Assembly: GCA_018105865.1 (NCBI GenBank) | Contig: CM030852.1 | Coordinates: 12,511,845-12,575,844, forward strand | DNA length: 64,000 nt | Direction of reading: 5' to 3' | DNA from: Metaphire vulgaris | Lineage: Eukaryota > Annelida > Clitellata > Crassiclitellata > Megascolecidae | Shown here: piece by piece, positions 61,946-64,000 of the stretch | Position numbering within the stretch: position 1 is the stretch's first letter | How the letters are laid out: every line of letters begins with the position of its first letter | Translations under genes and position numbers: made by a program | The notes under the pieces: generated by a model | What the model saw: only the letters and a program-made list of their open reading frames with translations | Told to the model about the DNA's origin: nothing | Database searches by the model: none

Positions 61946-61952
61946 TATATAG
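61946..61952 (+). promoter_or_regulatory. Candidate TATA box of A8 with adjacent CRE-like motif
   Basis: GATGACGTCTTTATATAGCC places TGACGTC directly before TATATAG, about 175 nt upstream of the A8 ATG. The same region upstream of A6 reads GACGTCTTTATATAC (about 50447-50461), and upstream of A4, A5 and A7 it is GGTGTCTTTATAGCC. Conservation of position supports a core promoter, but no transcript data are available. Confidence 0.35.
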
Positions 61953-62124
61953 CCTTTGATATTTCACTTGCTATGCCAATACACTACATCCTATTCAAAT
62001 AGACATCTTGACATAACTTATTATGTTGCGACTGACCTACGGCACTTTTAATATTTGAATAAATATTGAGGCAGAATTAGTTTGTCGTGAGTTGAAGGTT
62101 CAGTTGAATCGCTCTTCAGTCGAA

Positions 62125-64000
62125 ATGTCGTCTTTTTTCGGTCGAGCGATGATCCTTCTGTTGGTCGTTGAGTTAAATCGATCGTTTGCTTCGTTCTATC
62201 ACGATAAAGTCACCGACACAGAATATGAAGTGATATCACTGGAGAAAAGTCAGTCAAGATAAAGCAAGATAAGACTGTAATGTTGTCGCTAAATTATGCA
62301 TTTTAGTCACAGTGTGGCTGTTATGCATACAAACATACATACATACACTACCTATTTATTATGATGCACGGTGGAGACGGCTGAGGCAGAGACCGGCATC
62401 TTTAACGTCCACATGGTTGCAAATCTGTTTATCGTCAACGAATATATGACGGCGAACATAGACATTAATATCACAAGACAGAGTCTATGGTATCAGAAAG
62501 TGAGGCCAGTTTGCATGGATGGTGTGTCAAGGAATGTTTACCCTGCAGAAATCTTGAAAATTTTGGTACACTGTTGGTATGGATACCGTTTAGCCGTTTC
62601 ACTTATTTAATGTGGACCAGTTGTTTAAATATTGTGTTTAGAATAAATTGATCGTTCGATTTATGCGAAATGCGGCGACATTGCGCAATGCGCAGTCGCT
62701 GCCGCAAATGAGCCTTCGAAAATTACACCGACATAGATCACATAGTAACATAGGCTTATAGTCGTATAAATCAGCACTGCACAAAACGGCTTCAAACTCA
62801 ACTAATAATCGACCTAAAAATCTACTTTTACGATACGATTATAGTATTTATAACTGTGGAGATGACATTATACACCAACGGGCGATGAGTCCACGGTTAA
62901 TGATGATGATGAATCGGAGCTAGACAATCCACTTGTGCAATGCACAGAGCTTGAAGACAAGAAGTAATTTTCTAATTGGCTACATGTTGCTCTTTATATA
63001 CTATATATACAGAAGTCTGTGTGCATGCGTGTTTGTCCACTCTTCTGTCAATCCGTCCCTTCTCCGTCCTTTCTCCCTCCCTACCTCGACCATCCCAAAT
63101 TCCGTTCCCTCCACTGTCTTTACCATAACTCCTCCACTGCCATCGCGAATAGGCAAGATATTTTCATTACTTTGCGTAATCACTTGAGCACTGCCTAGTG
63201 CCTACTATAACAAACGGACTTCAGATGAGGATATGACCGCCAACTGACACGTTAAGACACCATGATTTTTTACCGCTGCATTTATCTGCAATGTATTCGC
63301 ATTTATGCCTCTTAGGGTTATGACGTTTTGATTTTTTTATTGAAATTATTGATGTTCTGCATTTATAAATCGACGGACTTCTTTTGACCAAAAGAAACGA
63401 CATTTGACGTAAATAATGTTTCGATATCTTTCAGAAAAATTTGAAATCATCTCGACTATGGATGTTGCTCCATTTAACGTTACTTCGGTCGCTAAATTCG
63501 GACAGTTCGTCGCTGTTCTATGTTCTACTGTGCTTGACGAAGTTATTTTGCACATTCGCATTTATGAAAGCATATATCCGTTTAACCTTCTCTTTGTAAT
63601 AAGCATGGGTGAAATCGGCTATCCATTGGACATGGCGTGGAACAAGAAAGCGGAGAGTCTCTTTGTTATCAGCACAAGGAGAGGTATTTGGCACACAAAA
63701 TGGGAAGACCATTTGGCAAGAAAGTTCCCATGTCCTTTGGAACACATTGTAGGTTTACTCTCAATCACAAACGACGGAGACGTGCTAATAATGGCATTTG
63801 GCGAATATGACAGTGCTGTCTACGTTTGCAACATGAACGGAACACTCGTTCGCAGAATAGTTTTGGTGCAGAATATTATCTATTCTGTATTTTATGCACC
63901 ATTCGAACAAGCTTGGCGTTTTCTCTTCTCACATTACGATCCTCATTTGAGTAATCGGATGCGTCGTTATGAGGTTAATTTGCTTCTGGAAGATTTGAAT
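62125..64000 (+). CDS. Family A copy A8: two-exon secreted propeller-like protein, runs off the window
   Basis: Exon 1 is 62125-62248 (MSSFFGRAMILLLVVELNRS, HDKVTDTEYEVISLEK, donor A|GTCAGT). Exon 2 begins at 63435 after ATATCTTTCAG and is open to the window edge. It reads KKFEIIST-MDVAPFNVTS, then GEIGYPLDMAWNKKAESLFV, LLSITNDGDVLIMA, VYVCNMNGTLVRRIVLVQNI and YDPHLSNRM. About 230 residues of the protein are visible. It is closest to A6 in the first half. There is no disruption in the visible part. Confidence 0.82.
62371..62647 (+). other. Conserved open frame with poly(A) signal inside the A8 intron
   Basis: Identical to the block at 51066-51342 (65 codons from ATG 62413; AATAAA at 62642-62647). 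Product not recognised. Confidence 0.4.

Overview
This is a window of animal nuclear DNA. It has spliced genes with GT-AG introns, AATAAA poly(A) signals, a TATA box, eukaryotic tRNA-Gly genes with internal A and B boxes, SINEs, LINE fragments, hAT, mariner and piggyBac elements, a Helitron and very dense trinucleotide microsatellites. The protein families (C-type lectin, Mab-21 proteins in tandem, a lineage-specific secreted family) and the AT-rich, repeat-laden background suggest a marine invertebrate, lophotrochozoan or invertebrate deuterostome. The phylum cannot be fixed from the sequence alone.

Three gene groups stand out. (1) Family A is a tandem family of secreted proteins at both ends of the window. 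Each gene has a short exon 1 (signal peptide plus an acidic DTEYE segment) and a long exon 2 (beta-propeller-like, eight cysteines), joined in phase 1. Copies: A1 at 2-556 (3' end only), A2 near 4.2-4.6 kb (broken), A3 at 5.3-7.1 kb (frameshifted), A4 at 39.3-41.5 kb (intact), A5 at 47.5-48.5 kb (truncated), A6 at 50.9-53.1 kb (intact), A7 at 57.4-58.4 kb (truncated) and A8 from 62.1 kb (runs off the end). A4/A5, A6/A7 and A8 are successive copies of an 11-12 kb tandem unit that alternates an intact with a truncated gene. (2) One C-type lectin gene (minus strand, 9.3-12.3 kb) has three exons, EPN and WND motifs and one apparent single-base deletion. (3) Family B, at 18.6-33.8 kb, is three tandem units, each with a Mab-21 / cGAS-like gene and a tRNA-Gly(UCC) gene. 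B1 and B2 are intact 683-residue proteins that keep a G-S motif, a D-x-D and a third acidic residue. B0 is a 3'-deleted pseudogene.

Because the units are duplicated, many insertions can be dated by comparison with empty sites in a sister copy. These include a 1,745-bp non-autonomous Helitron, several hAT-type elements with 8-bp target-site duplications, a 72-bp TTAA-flanked miniature element and a piggyBac end. A 5S-rRNA-headed SINE and a tRNA-headed SINE are also present.

Taken together, a lectin, cGAS-like genes and a rapidly duplicating, cysteine-rich secreted family side by side look like an expanding defence-type gene region. That reading is inference. The families themselves and their exon structures are read directly from the sequence.
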